Shown here piece after piece: positions 1-10,100 of a DNA stretch of 64,000 nucleotides. The position numbers were made by a program, and so were the translations under genes. Source of the DNA: Paenibacillus sp. OK003 (lineage in GTDB: Bacteria; Bacillota; Bacilli; Paenibacillales; Paenibacillaceae). Where the stretch lies: positions 92,141 through 156,140 of the forward strand of contig NZ_FOBD01000017.1 of NCBI RefSeq assembly GCF_900109515.1. The letters run 5' to 3'. Each line of letters starts with the position of its first letter. The first letter of the stretch is position 1. A model generated the notes under the pieces. The model did not search any database and was not told the origin of the DNA. It saw only the letters and a list, made by a program, of their open reading frames with translations.

Positions 1-1561
1 CACTAGAATTAATATATACGGTCTCCGGATAATAGAGATTAATCGTATTATTATAGGCACTACCTTCTCTTGGTTTGGACATAATCGATTCAAGACTGTT
101 CTCCACATCTCTGGCCGAGAAAGCAGCGGCGGAATTCAGAGATAAATCCTGAATCTTGCGCGTTGATGATCCAGGAGAGTAAGCAATTCGTACCACTTGC
201 CCTACAGCTACGCCTGTATCTAGTACAACATAGACGCTATCCCCAGACACATAAGACGTGCTCACACTTCGTGACTCCCCGTTAACGGTAACCGTGAAGC
301 TTGAAGTATAAGGATCTATACTAGAGAGCAATTTATCATAAGTGAGACGAATAATAGTATTACTGTACATTTTAGATGTCTTTAGAACCGGAGCCGTTCG
401 ATCCAGCGTTAATGTTCTGAATGTCCAAGACGACGCTCCGTTCAGCCCCATGTATATATTTCCTGATTTGTCCTGTAATACCCCTCCTGGAATGTCCACG
501 ATATAGCTGGTATTACTCGCTAGACTATTTAGCGGAATGATTCGTAACTGTCGATTATTCGAACTGTTCACTGCTGTTGTTGTTGCAATTACTGCACCAC
601 TGGCATTTCTCAGCGACACTGATCCCGGATAACGAGGATCCAGTTCTTTGTTAAACGTAACTATCAACTCTCCTGTCAGCGCCACCTCACTTGCTCCATT
701 AGTCGGTGAAAGGGAAGATACTGTTAAGGAAGTAGGATCAGATTGAAACACTTTAAAGTTCCATCCATTAAGTCCTGTTCCAGCAACATCGTTCCCCGCC
801 TTATCTCTCAAAGCCCCTTGAGATATACCAACTGAGTATGTAGCATTATTGGAAAAACTTCTTATAGGATCAATCGTAAGTGTATTCCCACTAATCACAA
901 CACGAGGTTGCGTTAATGTCATATCATATTTCTCAAACAGCACACCATCTTCGAAAATTTCAATTTCTCCCACACCAGCCTCAATAGGATTGCTATAAGT
1001 CACCCGTAAATTTGAGTCTCGTGCTACGGATACTGCACCGTTAGCTGGTGAAAAGGAAACCGCCGTTGTCGCCCCTACTCCCTTGGTACTGAATGACCAT
1101 GCCTCCTGATTCAATCCATTAAAGGGTTCATTAGCTTCAAATTCAAAAGATTTACCACCAATTCTAATTGCGTAATACCCACCTTTAAGAGATTCAGGTA
1201 GCTGGAAAGTAATTGTTTTTCCTACATCTGGAGTTCCTGGCGAGTCAGGAATGAGGTTCACCCCAGAACTCACAGGAACCTCAGCTACAAGCCGTTCCTC
1301 CGGCAATCTGTATATGGATATGTTCTCTTGCGTTCCTACAACTTTTTTAACCGGCTTCTTAAAAACAAGAATAAATGGTGATGTACTATCAGCATTGCTT
1401 GCTCCTAATGCTGGTACGGAAGACTCAATTCCTAAACTTGTCAAATCATCAGCATACACTTTACTTTCTTTCCAATCAAAACCACTATACCAACCTTGCG
1501 TGATCAACAACGCAATTAATAACCCGATGATCCCCTTACGGATCAATCCTTTTATGCTCAC
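1..1561 (-). CDS. Large cell-surface protein with Ig-like and SwmB-like domains (3' end outside window)
   Basis: An open frame runs on the minus strand from a GTG at 1561 to the left edge (520 codons, no stop). I chose the GTG because a GGAGG-type ribosome binding site lies 8 bases upstream; an ATG at 1588 would include that site. The N-terminus (IKGLIRKGIIGLLIALLI) is a signal or anchor segment. Further on are repeated Ig-like segments of the SbsA/Big_5 kind (for example SPANGAVSVARDSNLRVTYS and LSPTNGASEVALTGELIVTF), and near the edge a SwmB-like segment (SSFTVTVNGESRSVS). This suggests an exported, possibly wall-bound adhesion or S-layer-associated protein. Any SLH anchor would lie beyond the window. 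The function is inferred from architecture only. Confidence 0.75.
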   Translation of the reverse strand, partial: MSIKGLIRKGIIGLLIALLITQGWYSGFDWKESKVYADDLTSLGIESSVPALGASNADSTSPFILVFKKPVKKVVGTQENISIYRLPEERLVAEVPVSSGVNLIPDSPGTPDVGKTITFQLPESLKGGYYAIRIGGKSFEFEANEPFNGLNQEAWSFSTKGVGATTAVSFSPANGAVSVARDSNLRVTYSNPIEAGVGEIEIFEDGVLFEKYDMTLTQPRVVISGNTLTIDPIRSFSNNATYSVGISQGALRDKAGNDVAGTGLNGWNFKVFQSDPTSLTVSSLSPTNGASEVALTGELIVTFNKELDPRYPGSVSLRNASGAVIATTTAVNSSNNRQLRIIPLNSLASNTSYIVDIPGGVLQDKSGNIYMGLNGASSWTFRTLTLDRTAPVLKTSKMYSNTIIRLTYDKLLSSIDPYTSSFTVTVNGESRSVSTSYVSGDSVYVVLDTGVAVGQVVRIAYSPGSSTRKIQDLSLNSAAAFSARDVENSLESIMSKPREGSAYNNTINLYYPETVYINSS

Positions 1562-1717
1562 CTTTCGTTCCTCCTCGTCCATATTCATCTGTCTGAACAA
1601 TGTATAGACCTCTTTATGTATTTCGGTTAAAAGGAAATATTTGATTAGTGAATAGTTATAATATGTAAATTTATTTTCTTTTCCTAAGCTAAAGAAAATA
1701 CGAATATCTAAAGTAAA

Positions 1718-1750
1718 AAGCCCCTGATTCCATATCGGAACCAAGGGCTT
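1718..1750 (-). terminator. Intrinsic terminator after metK
   Basis: An inverted repeat with outer arms AAGCCC/GGGCTT and inner arms TTCC/GGAA, followed on the minus strand by a T run, sits 24 bases past the metK stop. Confidence 0.8.
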
Positions 1751-1773
1751 CTATTGATGACTTTATCGTTAAC

Positions 1774-2976
1774 TTACAGACCTGCTTGCTCTTTCAAAAC
1801 GTCTGCTTTGTCCACTTGTTCCCAAGGTACATCGAGGTCTGTACGACCGAAGTGACCGTAAGCAGCCGTTTGTCTGTAAATTGGGCGACGCAGATCCAGC
1901 ATACGGATGATGCCAGCCGGACGAAGATCGAAGTTGTTACGCACAAGCTCAACCAATTTCTCTTCGCTGACTTTGCCTGTTCCGTATGTATCCACGTTGA
2001 TCGATACCGGGTTGGCTACCCCAATCGCGTAAGCGAGCTGGATTTCCACTTTGTCAGCAAGACCTGCAGCAATAAGGTTTTTCGCAACATAACGAGCTGC
2101 ATAAGCTGCGGAACGGTCTACTTTTGTTGGATCTTTACCGGAGAACGCGCCACCGCCGTGACGTGCATAACCGCCGTAGGTATCTACGATGATTTTACGT
2201 CCAGTCAGGCCTGCATCTCCTTGAGGTCCGCCAATAACGAAACGTCCTGTTGGGTTGATGAAATATTTAGTCTGCTCATCCAGCAATTCAGCTGGAACGA
2301 CAGGCAGAATTACGTGTTCTTTGATGTCTTTTTGGATCTGCGCAAGTAGAGTCTCTTCAGCATGCTGAGTAGACACAACGATTGTATCAACACGTACCGG
2401 TTTGTCACCGTCGTATTCAATCGTTACTTGAGTTTTACCATCTGGACGGAGATATTCCAATGTACCGTTTTTACGCACTTCAGCCAAACGGCGAGCGATA
2501 CGGTGGGACAATGCGATTGGCAAAGGCATGAGTTCAGGTGTTTCGTTGGTTGCAAAACCAAACATCAGGCCTTGGTCACCGGCACCAATATTCTCTGTCT
2601 CGCGAGCCATTTGTTCCGGGTCACGGTTCTCCAGAGCTGCGTTAACGCCTTGTGCGATGTCAGCAGACTGCTCGTTCAGAGAAGTCAGGACTGCACAAGT
2701 ATTATAATCGAAACCGAACTTGGCACGAGTGTACCCGATTTCCTTAATCGTATTACGAACGATGGACGGAATGTCCACATATTCAGACGCGGAGCTGATC
2801 TCACCGATGACAAGCACAAGTCCTGTTGCTACGGAAACTTCGCACGCTACACGAGCGTTTGGATCATTCGCCAGGAACGCGTCCAACACGGCGTCCGAGA
2901 TCTGGTCGCAAATTTTATCCGGATGTCCTTCAGTTACAGACTCCGATGTGAATAGATGTCGGCCTTTAATAGACAT
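1774..2976 (-). CDS. metK: S-adenosylmethionine synthetase
   Basis: MetK makes S-adenosylmethionine from methionine and ATP in the cytosol. The 400-residue product has the family hallmarks: FTSESVTEGHPDKICDQISD near the start, GAGDQGLMFGFA in the middle, the phosphate-binding GGAFSGKDPTKVDRSAAY and a C-terminal FGRTDLDVPWE. The frame is open 16 codons further upstream, but I take the ATG before SIKGRHLF because GGGAGGT lies about 10 bases before it and homologues start here. It is flanked by terminators and is probably monocistronic. B. subtilis metK has a SAM-I (S-box) riboswitch; I do not see S-box sequence in this leader, although a terminator hairpin lies in it (see findings). Confidence 0.97.
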   Translation of the reverse strand: MSIKGRHLFTSESVTEGHPDKICDQISDAVLDAFLANDPNARVACEVSVATGLVLVIGEISSASEYVDIPSIVRNTIKEIGYTRAKFGFDYNTCAVLTSLNEQSADIAQGVNAALENRDPEQMARETENIGAGDQGLMFGFATNETPELMPLPIALSHRIARRLAEVRKNGTLEYLRPDGKTQVTIEYDGDKPVRVDTIVVSTQHAEETLLAQIQKDIKEHVILPVVPAELLDEQTKYFINPTGRFVIGGPQGDAGLTGRKIIVDTYGGYARHGGGAFSGKDPTKVDRSAAYAARYVAKNLIAAGLADKVEIQLAYAIGVANPVSINVDTYGTGKVSEEKLVELVRNNFDLRPAGIIRMLDLRRPIYRQTAAYGHFGRTDLDVPWEQVDKADVLKEQAGL

Positions 2977-3140
2977 TGAAGTTTCAACCTCCCATAACGA
3001 GTAGTATGGCGATTGCCCGAACAAAACATTTACGTTGATTCGTTCACTGTACCCTCGAAAGCTTTCCGGGCGGAATAAGGACGCAGGGTCCGCAGTTACG
3101 AAGATAAGGATTTTTCAGGTAATGGCCTCAACAAAAAATC

Positions 3141-3164
3141 AACCTTTCCCTAGCGGAAAAGGTT
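3141..3164 (-). terminator. Terminator hairpin between the SASP gene and metK
   Basis: Arms of about 11 bp (CAACCTTT.. / ..AAAGGTTG, with one G-U pair) and a four-base loop are followed on the minus strand by GATTTTTT. It is about 70 bases past the SASP stop, so it may simply end that transcript. It also lies only about 10 bases after the TSS predicted from the promoter at 3181-3209, so it could attenuate metK. Confidence 0.75.
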
Positions 3165-3180
3165 GCGTACCTCAACTGCC

Positions 3181-3209
3181 ATCTTAACGTATTTGTCAAG
3201 ACGTGTCAA
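3181..3209 (-). promoter_or_regulatory. Candidate sigma-A promoter between SASP and metK
   Basis: TTGACA (minus strand, 3204-3209) and TAAGAT (3181-3186) are separated by exactly 17 bases. It points at metK, but an intrinsic terminator begins almost immediately downstream, so its productive output is uncertain. Confidence 0.5.
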
Positions 3210-3233
3210 ACAGATTGGGATAAGGAAAACACC

Positions 3234-3506
3234 CTATAAGTGCTGCTGTGCCTGGCGAATCAGCCTTTTTGTAATCTCTCCACCAACCGATCCATTCTCA
3301 CGGGAAGTCAGATGGCCCCAGCCTTTGTACTGGCCATAGGAGTGATCACTTACCTCACCCAGTTCAGAACCAAATTCGGTATCTGCACCAGCAAGACCTC
3401 TACCGCCATATCCCACATTCAGACCAAACTCAGCGGCAATTTCATACTTCATCTGATCCAGCATCTGACGACTTTCGGGTACCACTTTGCGGTTGCTTCT
3501 AGCCAT
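3234..3506 (-). CDS. Alpha/beta-type small acid-soluble spore protein with a long insert
   Basis: This is a spore DNA-binding protein of the SspA/SspB family, expected to coat and protect DNA in the forespore. Visible hallmarks are the GPR-protease-like site in MKYEIAAEFGLNVG and the C-terminal signature TSRENGSVGGEITKRLI. The product is 90 residues, longer than the usual 60-75, because about 27 Gly-rich residues (GYGGRGLAGADTEF.. to ..YGQYKGWG) separate the two conserved halves. A terminator follows. Expression from a sigma-G promoter in the forespore would be expected, but I could not find a convincing one. Family assignment is secure; whether the insert changes DNA binding is unknown. Confidence 0.9.
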   Translation of the reverse strand: MARSNRKVVPESRQMLDQMKYEIAAEFGLNVGYGGRGLAGADTEFGSELGEVSDHSYGQYKGWGHLTSRENGSVGGEITKRLIRQAQQHL

Positions 3507-3654
3507 GATTCCTGCACCTCCGGTTATTGGTTGTGTACAGTTATAGAGTGAGCAGGAACAGGGCTGGCTAGCCGTATTAATGTTTGTTAGAACTGGGTAA
3601 TCTCAGCAATCCTTATTACGTAATGTTGAATAATTTCAGGTTACAATGCTCAAA

Positions 3655-4248
3655 CTACTTCAAAGAATATCCACCGCGAACCATAACGGTCAGACTATAT
3701 TTGTTACCCTCAAGAACTGTAATGCCTCGACCATCCTTTGGAAAAGAAAGTAGGTGATTGGTCGGTGCTTCCTGACCATTCGTCAGGTCCACCCCGTCCG
3801 TCAGATCGGCTACACCATTTGTACCTTCACTGACGATCACAGCCTTACCGCTACGTACGATGAACTCCGCACCAGTTGCACCGATCAACTGTTGACCTGG
3901 TTTCACCATAACGATCTCAAGTGCATCCGAAGCACCGGATACTAATGGAGGAAGCGTGGTATCGCCACCTGAATTACTTGAGTTTCCAGTTCCAGTTGAG
4001 CCGGTATTGCTACCATTGCCTGCATTACTCTCTGCACCACTACCGGTATTACCGCTACCTGTGGAGATCTTGCCCCCCAGCGCCTGCTGAATTTGTTGAT
4101 CTACATAACTTTTGGTGACTACAGGATCATCTGCTGTTCCTGGTTGAATTGTGCCTGCACCTATTGCCGTATTGCTGTATACTGAGCCAACCCATACGCC
4201 AACACCAATTGCCAGCGCAGCCAGGGATACTTTCATATAAGGTTTCAT
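3655..4248 (-). CDS. Exported protein of unknown function
   Basis: I do not recognise this 197-residue protein. A GGAGG site precedes the ATG. The N-terminus (VSLAALAIGVGVWVGSVYS) is a signal peptide or single membrane anchor. A short segment with DDPVVTKSYVDQQIQQAL follows, then a low-complexity linker of Gly, Ser, Asn and Thr (about residues 62-100) that looks like a wall-spanning spacer. The C-terminal half (about 100-197) is compact and predicted to be beta-rich (VKPGQQLIGATGAEFIVRSG). It lies between the SASP gene and the 868-residue exported protein, separated from the latter by a strong terminator, so it is probably its own unit. A surface or spore-envelope role is possible but not shown. 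Confidence 0.7.
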   Translation of the reverse strand: MKPYMKVSLAALAIGVGVWVGSVYSNTAIGAGTIQPGTADDPVVTKSYVDQQIQQALGGKISTGSGNTGSGAESNAGNGSNTGSTGTGNSSNSGGDTTLPPLVSGASDALEIVMVKPGQQLIGATGAEFIVRSGKAVIVSEGTNGVADLTDGVDLTNGQEAPTNHLLSFPKDGRGITVLEGNKYSLTVMVRGGYSLK

Positions 4249-4316
4249 GTGATTTATTTTCCTCCTCTGGAAATCTATTAACTTTAACTATAGAGAAAAA
4301 ATGTTGTGGGGACAAG

Positions 4317-4354
4317 CAAAACCTCGCTCCCGATTTCTCGGGAACGAGGTTTTG
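4317..4354. terminator. Strong bidirectional terminator
   Basis: Ten-base arms CAAAACCTCG/CGAGGTTTTG with an inner CCCG/CGGG stem lie about 40 bases beyond the stop of the 868-residue exported protein gene. T-rich flanks occur on both strands. Confidence 0.8.
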
Positions 4355-4395
4355 TCTGTATTCCGCTATAGAAGTATAGATAATCTATCTACTTA

Positions 4396-7002
4396 TTATT
4401 TTGTATTGTTGTTGCCGGAACCCTCTTCCGGAAACTCTGGTTCTTCTTTTGGCAGTTTGGACACATCGTAGCTGTATCCTTGCTCTGCAAGGCGAATCCG
4501 TTGCCCCTCAAACACATCATACAAAGCTACACGATATGAACCTCCGCGTATTTTATCAAAGACCGTGTCATCGATGCTCCAGTTGAGTGTCTGATTAATA
4601 CCCGTTTTCAGATCAGTACCCGGCGTGAGCTCTTTATCGAACACTTTACCAGATCCATCTGTGAGAGAAAGAATCAATTTATGTCCGTATTCACCGCTGT
4701 CCACGGCCTCTTCCTGGGTTAACGAGTAAATCATCTCAATCTGTACCGCTGTACCACCTGTGAGATACGCTCTGATATTGCTGCCAGAGAATTTGTACGG
4801 ATACAAGTCGATATCATTCAGAGACGACAGGACAGGTAAGGATTTTGGCTGCACCTCAAATGACATGGCATTAACATACGCCGTTGCTTCACCTTCGCCG
4901 GATACAAATTTGTTGTCAGCCACACCTTCACCCACGATCAGTCGCATATCGGATGTTGACGTTACACTCTTCGGTACTTTGGCCCAGAAGGTCACAACAC
5001 TCTTCTGACCCGGTCCTGGTACACGATCAGCTTGTTTAGCCGTTGCCTTGTAATACTGGCCATCTGCTGTTTTATAGTATCCTACTAATTTCGCAAGACC
5101 GCTCTGACGCAATGATTTGTTCGTCATTTCGAATTCAGTATAGACAATATCGGACGAAGATCCCGGATATACATAGGTTCTGCGTACACCCAGCTCGGTT
5201 TCTTTTTCTGCAGTACCTTGAGTAAAGGTCTTCCCTGCACCTACATAAGAAAGTGGTTGAATTAAGCCTGACGTACTGAGGGTAATCCAATCATTCGTTT
5301 CTTCTTCGCTTACCTTCTCTAGCAAAGTTACTTCCAGACGGCTCATGTTCAATTCCGATGGGATTTTGGTCAAGAGATAAGCTTCTGTTGTCATACCTGG
5401 GCCGAGCAACTTACCACCTTGCGCACGAATCAGCTTCGTATCTCCATCAATCCGTGCGGAATCGATAGTGAACATCGCTTCCAGTTCAGGTAATTGAACC
5501 GTTTTGGCCGATGCGTTACGAATGGTCACCTTGGCAGCAATAATATCACTGTCTGTCCATGGCAGGCGTTGGAGAGAGCCGACAGACACTCCGAATGTGC
5601 CTTTGCTGTTCTTGATCACCGTTTCAGTAGTAAGCCCATCTCCACTAGTTACCGACTCTGGAATAGCATAGATTCCCACAGGATAGGAGAACTCAAAGCT
5701 ACTAGCATTCGTGTTTCCTTCCTTACTTTCTTCTTTCGTTATCGGAGTCATGGCATACAGTTTAATTTTGCTGGTATCCCCTTCACCTTGAATGGTAGTG
5801 ATCAGCTTAATCGTCTTGGTTGCACCTGGCTTCAACTTCAGATCATCCAATGCCTTAGTCTCAATCGGATAAGATGTACCATCTGCTGTACGGATCTCTA
5901 ATGCGTATTTAGGAATCTTTACTTCTTTCTTCCCTTGGTTCTTAATAACCCATTGCATCGTTAGATCGTATTCTTCATTTTCTCCACGAACACGTGCAGA
6001 TTCAAGAAGTGTGGATACAGGTTGGCCATCAATAGAAATGATATTCGGTTGGTTTACTGCTGTATCTACATTAGATTGACTAGCTTCTGGCAGTTGCAAA
6101 GCGGCCACAGGAAGGGCTGTCTTCTCTTCGCCTTGTTCTTCCACAAGCAGCAATTCGGACTTTTCGAGTTTCAACGCTGTGGGTAAAGAGGCCATTAAGC
6201 TCAATGTTTTATTGGCCTGCGCCTGAATGCTGATACCTGTACTGTCTTTGTCCGGCGTTAATGGATAATTCGTGCCATTCGGTGTACGCAAAATCCATTT
6301 GATATTCGGATTATCCAGAAGTTTATAGCTAATGTTATTGAGGTTCACGCCAACTTTGACGTATTGCTTCTTATCTTCACCTGGATATACTTTGATTCCG
6401 GACACCTTAACTTTGACCGCTGAATCACTCAAACGAACCGTTTTGGTCTTGCCTACAGGTGTGGTAATGCTATATGAAGCTGGAACGTTAAATTTACCCA
6501 AAGTGCTTTCATAGTTAGGTTTACTGAAATCCCATTTCACAATGAGGAAGTTCAGATCACTCAGCTTAACCTCACGTCCAACCTTCATGACGTATGTGAG
6601 ATCAACCGTAGAACCAGGCGATACCGTCTTTTTCTCCTGATCCTTGGCGATCAGTTTCGGAGAGAAAATCGTCCCGCCTTTGGTCTTCACTTTGCTCCAA
6701 TAATCGAGCATCATCATTGGTGTGCTGTCATTGTTTTTATAGGTCAGTGTATATGTTACCGTGTTCCCATCGTCTTGAGACAAGAGATTCACATCCGTTA
6801 ATTTCACGGTACTCCGCGCAGTGACTTTCACTGCTGGAACGTTGGCCAATGTATGTACTACTTTTGTAACTGTGGATGTTTGTTCTTTCTTCGATGTTTT
6901 ATTTGAACTCGTCGACGTATTCGCAGCTGCTGCGATACCTCCACTTGAACTGATCAACAACATACTTGCCATTAAAGTCATCATGACCTTTTTATGATCC
7001 AC
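4396..7002 (-). CDS. Large exported protein, beta-rich repeats, unknown function
   Basis: The frame is open from 7017, but GGGAGG lies 7 bases before a GTG at 7002, which I take as the start (868 residues). The N-terminus has a signal peptide (MTLMASMLLISSSGGIAAAA) followed by a Ser/Thr/Lys-rich linker. The body holds several Ig-like modules with recurring phrases such as VTYTLTYKNNDSTPM, MQWVIKNQGKKEVKIPKYAL and VRNASAKTVQLPELEA, resembling domains that act as structural spacers. No SLH, LPXTG or catalytic motif is visible, so anchoring is unclear. The C-terminus is Glu/Pro-rich (KEEPEFPEEGSG). It lies next to the S-layer gene and ends at its own terminator; an S-layer-associated role is inferred from position only. 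Confidence 0.75.
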   Translation of the reverse strand: MDHKKVMMTLMASMLLISSSGGIAAAANTSTSSNKTSKKEQTSTVTKVVHTLANVPAVKVTARSTVKLTDVNLLSQDDGNTVTYTLTYKNNDSTPMMMLDYWSKVKTKGGTIFSPKLIAKDQEKKTVSPGSTVDLTYVMKVGREVKLSDLNFLIVKWDFSKPNYESTLGKFNVPASYSITTPVGKTKTVRLSDSAVKVKVSGIKVYPGEDKKQYVKVGVNLNNISYKLLDNPNIKWILRTPNGTNYPLTPDKDSTGISIQAQANKTLSLMASLPTALKLEKSELLLVEEQGEEKTALPVAALQLPEASQSNVDTAVNQPNIISIDGQPVSTLLESARVRGENEEYDLTMQWVIKNQGKKEVKIPKYALEIRTADGTSYPIETKALDDLKLKPGATKTIKLITTIQGEGDTSKIKLYAMTPITKEESKEGNTNASSFEFSYPVGIYAIPESVTSGDGLTTETVIKNSKGTFGVSVGSLQRLPWTDSDIIAAKVTIRNASAKTVQLPELEAMFTIDSARIDGDTKLIRAQGGKLLGPGMTTEAYLLTKIPSELNMSRLEVTLLEKVSEEETNDWITLSTSGLIQPLSYVGAGKTFTQGTAEKETELGVRRTYVYPGSSSDIVYTEFEMTNKSLRQSGLAKLVGYYKTADGQYYKATAKQADRVPGPGQKSVVTFWAKVPKSVTSTSDMRLIVGEGVADNKFVSGEGEATAYVNAMSFEVQPKSLPVLSSLNDIDLYPYKFSGSNIRAYLTGGTAVQIEMIYSLTQEEAVDSGEYGHKLILSLTDGSGKVFDKELTPGTDLKTGINQTLNWSIDDTVFDKIRGGSYRVALYDVFEGQRIRLAEQGYSYDVSKLPKEEPEFPEEGSGNNNTK

Positions 7003-7090
7003 TTCCAAACCTCCCATAAGTTGCTTGTTGCTATATAGTATAAACGTTTGAGAGGGAGAGAAAGTTACGATGTTGTTGGTTTTTAAAACG

Positions 7091-7122
7091 AAAAAAGCTT
7101 GCCCTATAGGGCAAGCTTTTTT
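7091..7122. terminator. Terminator of the S-layer gene
   Basis: This is a perfect 14-base inverted repeat (AAAAAAGCTTGCCC and its complement) around TATA, 15 bases past the S-layer stop. The A and T runs make it work in either direction. Confidence 0.9.
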
Positions 7123-7136
7123 CGAAAAAATAATGA

Positions 7137-10100
7137 TTAGTTAGTAGTAACAGTGATTGTTTTGCTTGCAGCTGCTGTATCAGCAGTGAAGATCACATCT
7201 GCACCATTATTAGTTACGTCATAACCGTTCAAGTTACTGAAAGCAGAAGCGATTTTCGCAGCAACCACGCTTGCAGTGTCTCCATTAGCTACAGACACGT
7301 TTACTGTAGTTCCTGCAGAAGCAGCATCGTCTTTGAAATTCACTTTAATTGTTCCAGCCGCAGTTGCTGCAGAAGCAGTAACTTTTACAACTTGTTTAGT
7401 ACCTGCAGAAGCATCTGTACCTGCTGTAACTTCATCAACAGTACCTGTAACACCTGTAGCAGCATAAGTAGCAACAATGTCAGCTTTATTACCAACAGTA
7501 GTAGCTGTGAACGTTACAACATTTCCAGCAACTGTGGAAGTATATCCAGCAATTGTTGTGTTTTTAATTTTAGCAGCAACAGCATCTGGCGTAGTTTCTA
7601 CTGCTGGATCTACCGCTACAGTTGCTCCGCCGATAGTCAAGTTACCAATAGCATTTGGAGCTGTAGCAATTGTTAAAGTTTGAACTTCTTGAGTACCAGC
7701 ATTTCCGGCTGTACCAGCTGCTACTTGGCTAACTGGAGTTGTAGTTACACCTGGACTTACAGGAGTAGTACTTTCAGTTGTTCTGTAAACAGAAGACTTA
7801 GCAGCAAATTTAGATGGATCTACGCTGTTACGGATCAATGTTGCATCCTCAGTTACATTTACCAAGTATGCATATCCGTTCGGATTAGCCTTGCTAACAG
7901 TAACAACAATTTTATTACCATCTACAGTTGTTGTGTAATCGTTGATAGCAGACAAACGATCACTAGTAGCATCCGCTCTTACAATACGCAATTGTGCACC
8001 AAGTTCACTTTGCACACTTGCATCAAGATTGGTTGTAAATGGAATTTCAAATTTGTTACCAACCAATTTAATAGTGTTGTCAGTCAATGCACTCTCATCA
8101 ATTTTAGGGCTAACTTGACCAGTAGTTGCAACACTCAGAGGACCAGTGTATTTATTACCAGCATAAGTTTGCAATGCATTGTTAGAGTTGATAGTTACAG
8201 CACTATTTGCATTGATGTCAGAAGTTGTTTTCAATGTCACTTTGTTGTCGCTAATGGAAACAGAAGATACTGTTGTTCCAGCTACTGCAAAGTCAGATGC
8301 TGTAGCATTTACTACTGGAAGATTGAAAGCTACCTCAACTGTTCTGGAATCTTTTTGAGTTCCAGTTGCAGTGTTGAATGGAGTAGCATTCAGACCAGCA
8401 TTGTTCAATACCGTTTTAGTATTGATGTAGCCTGTAGCTTGACCTGTTGTAGATTTCAAACCTACTACACTTACATATTCAACTGTTTCTGGGAATGCCA
8501 CTTCAGAACCTTGAATAGTTTCTGGGAATACCAGAACAACAGTTTTACCACCATTGTTTACGTTCAATGAAACTTCAGCTGGCAACGCAATTTCTTGCAA
8601 TTGGCCTGTTCCATTTTTCTTGAATCCAATGTAATAGTTAGCTTTGTTGCCAAGTGTAGATAGATCAATTGCTTTATCGAATGTCAGAGCTACGCGCTTA
8701 TTAACGCCAGATTCGTTAACATCGATATTTGCAGCTTTTAATGCCGGGGCAGCGCTATCACTAGCTACAAATGTACCTTCATAAGGTGTCATAGTGTTTT
8801 TCAGAGCAGTTTTGTCCTGAACACCAGAAACTTTAAGGTTATAAGTTCCACTATCGAGATTAGAATAGAATTCAATATTGAAAACTTTGCTATCCGAACC
8901 AGATGCAACAGTTACATTTCTTACAGCAATATCGTCACTACCTTTTTTAACTGTGTAGTATTTGATATCATCAGCAGTAACTGCTTTATCAAAACGTACA
9001 GTTAAACGGTTCGCAACTTCTGTGCCGTATGAAGCATCAATCAACTTAGGTTGAATCAGGTCTACACTTGCAGTAACTTTATGCTCTTTTGTAGCATTAG
9101 CGTTACCGGAATAGTCTTTAACATCAACATAAAGTGTAGTTTCGTATCCTGGCAGACGGTTTTCAGTGAAATCAACTTCATACACGTTACCAGAAATTTG
9201 AGTTGCTTTACCTACTTTTTTAGTAGTTCCGGACAACCAGTAGAAACTTTCGCTGTTAACTGTTTGTGGATCGATTTCTTCATCGAAGGTAACAGTTACT
9301 TTTTCCAAAGTAGCAGTAATTTCAGTCACTTTAGGACCTTCGTTATCAACCGCAACTGTGAAATCAGTAGTAGAAGCCAAAGATTTCAACCCAGCATAAT
9401 CTTCAATCATAGAAGTTGTCAATTTATGAGCACCTTCGGAGATTGTTCCTGTGTAATCACGCAGGATCACTTCTCTATCGTTAGCACCCAGAGTAACGTT
9501 ACCAACATAAGCTTTGTCATCCAATTGGAAGTTGCTGCTTGCTGGTGCTTTGATTGGCTCAGAGAAAGTTACTTTGATAACTTTAGTTCCCAGCGCTTTA
9601 ACTTCTGTTACTGTAGGCAGAACATTATCTGCAGATGTGAAGGAAACTTCACCTTGTGGTACTACAGTACCTGTAGAAGATTTCACGTTTTTAACAACAA
9701 CTTTGTAAGTTGTTCCTTGAACAAATCTGCTGGACTCATTCAACAACACGCGAGCTGTTTTACCATCAGCCAACAAAGTTACAGATTTAACAATTTTAGA
9801 ACCACCATCTACACTGTAGTTAGCTTTATCAGTTGCAGTAGCTTTGTCTACTTTACCGTCAAAAGCAACTTCTACTTCTTTCAGGTTAGTGGAAGTAGCA
9901 GATTGTACTTTAGTTGCAGCTTCTACAACATAAGTAACTTTTTCAGTGAAAGATTTATCTTTGTAAGTAAATTTCACTTCAGTTTCTTTGTTAGCTTCAA
10001 GAGCTTTATCCAAAGTAACTTTTACAGTTTCGCCGTCACTGATTGTGAAAGTAACGACTTTACCGCCTTCACTTACTTCGTATTTAGTAACTTTCAAGCT

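Noticed and set aside
2977..3210. SAM-I (S-box) riboswitch before metK
   Set aside because: The conserved GAGGGA / GATGAAACCCGGCAACC-type core could not be found; only a terminator hairpin is present.
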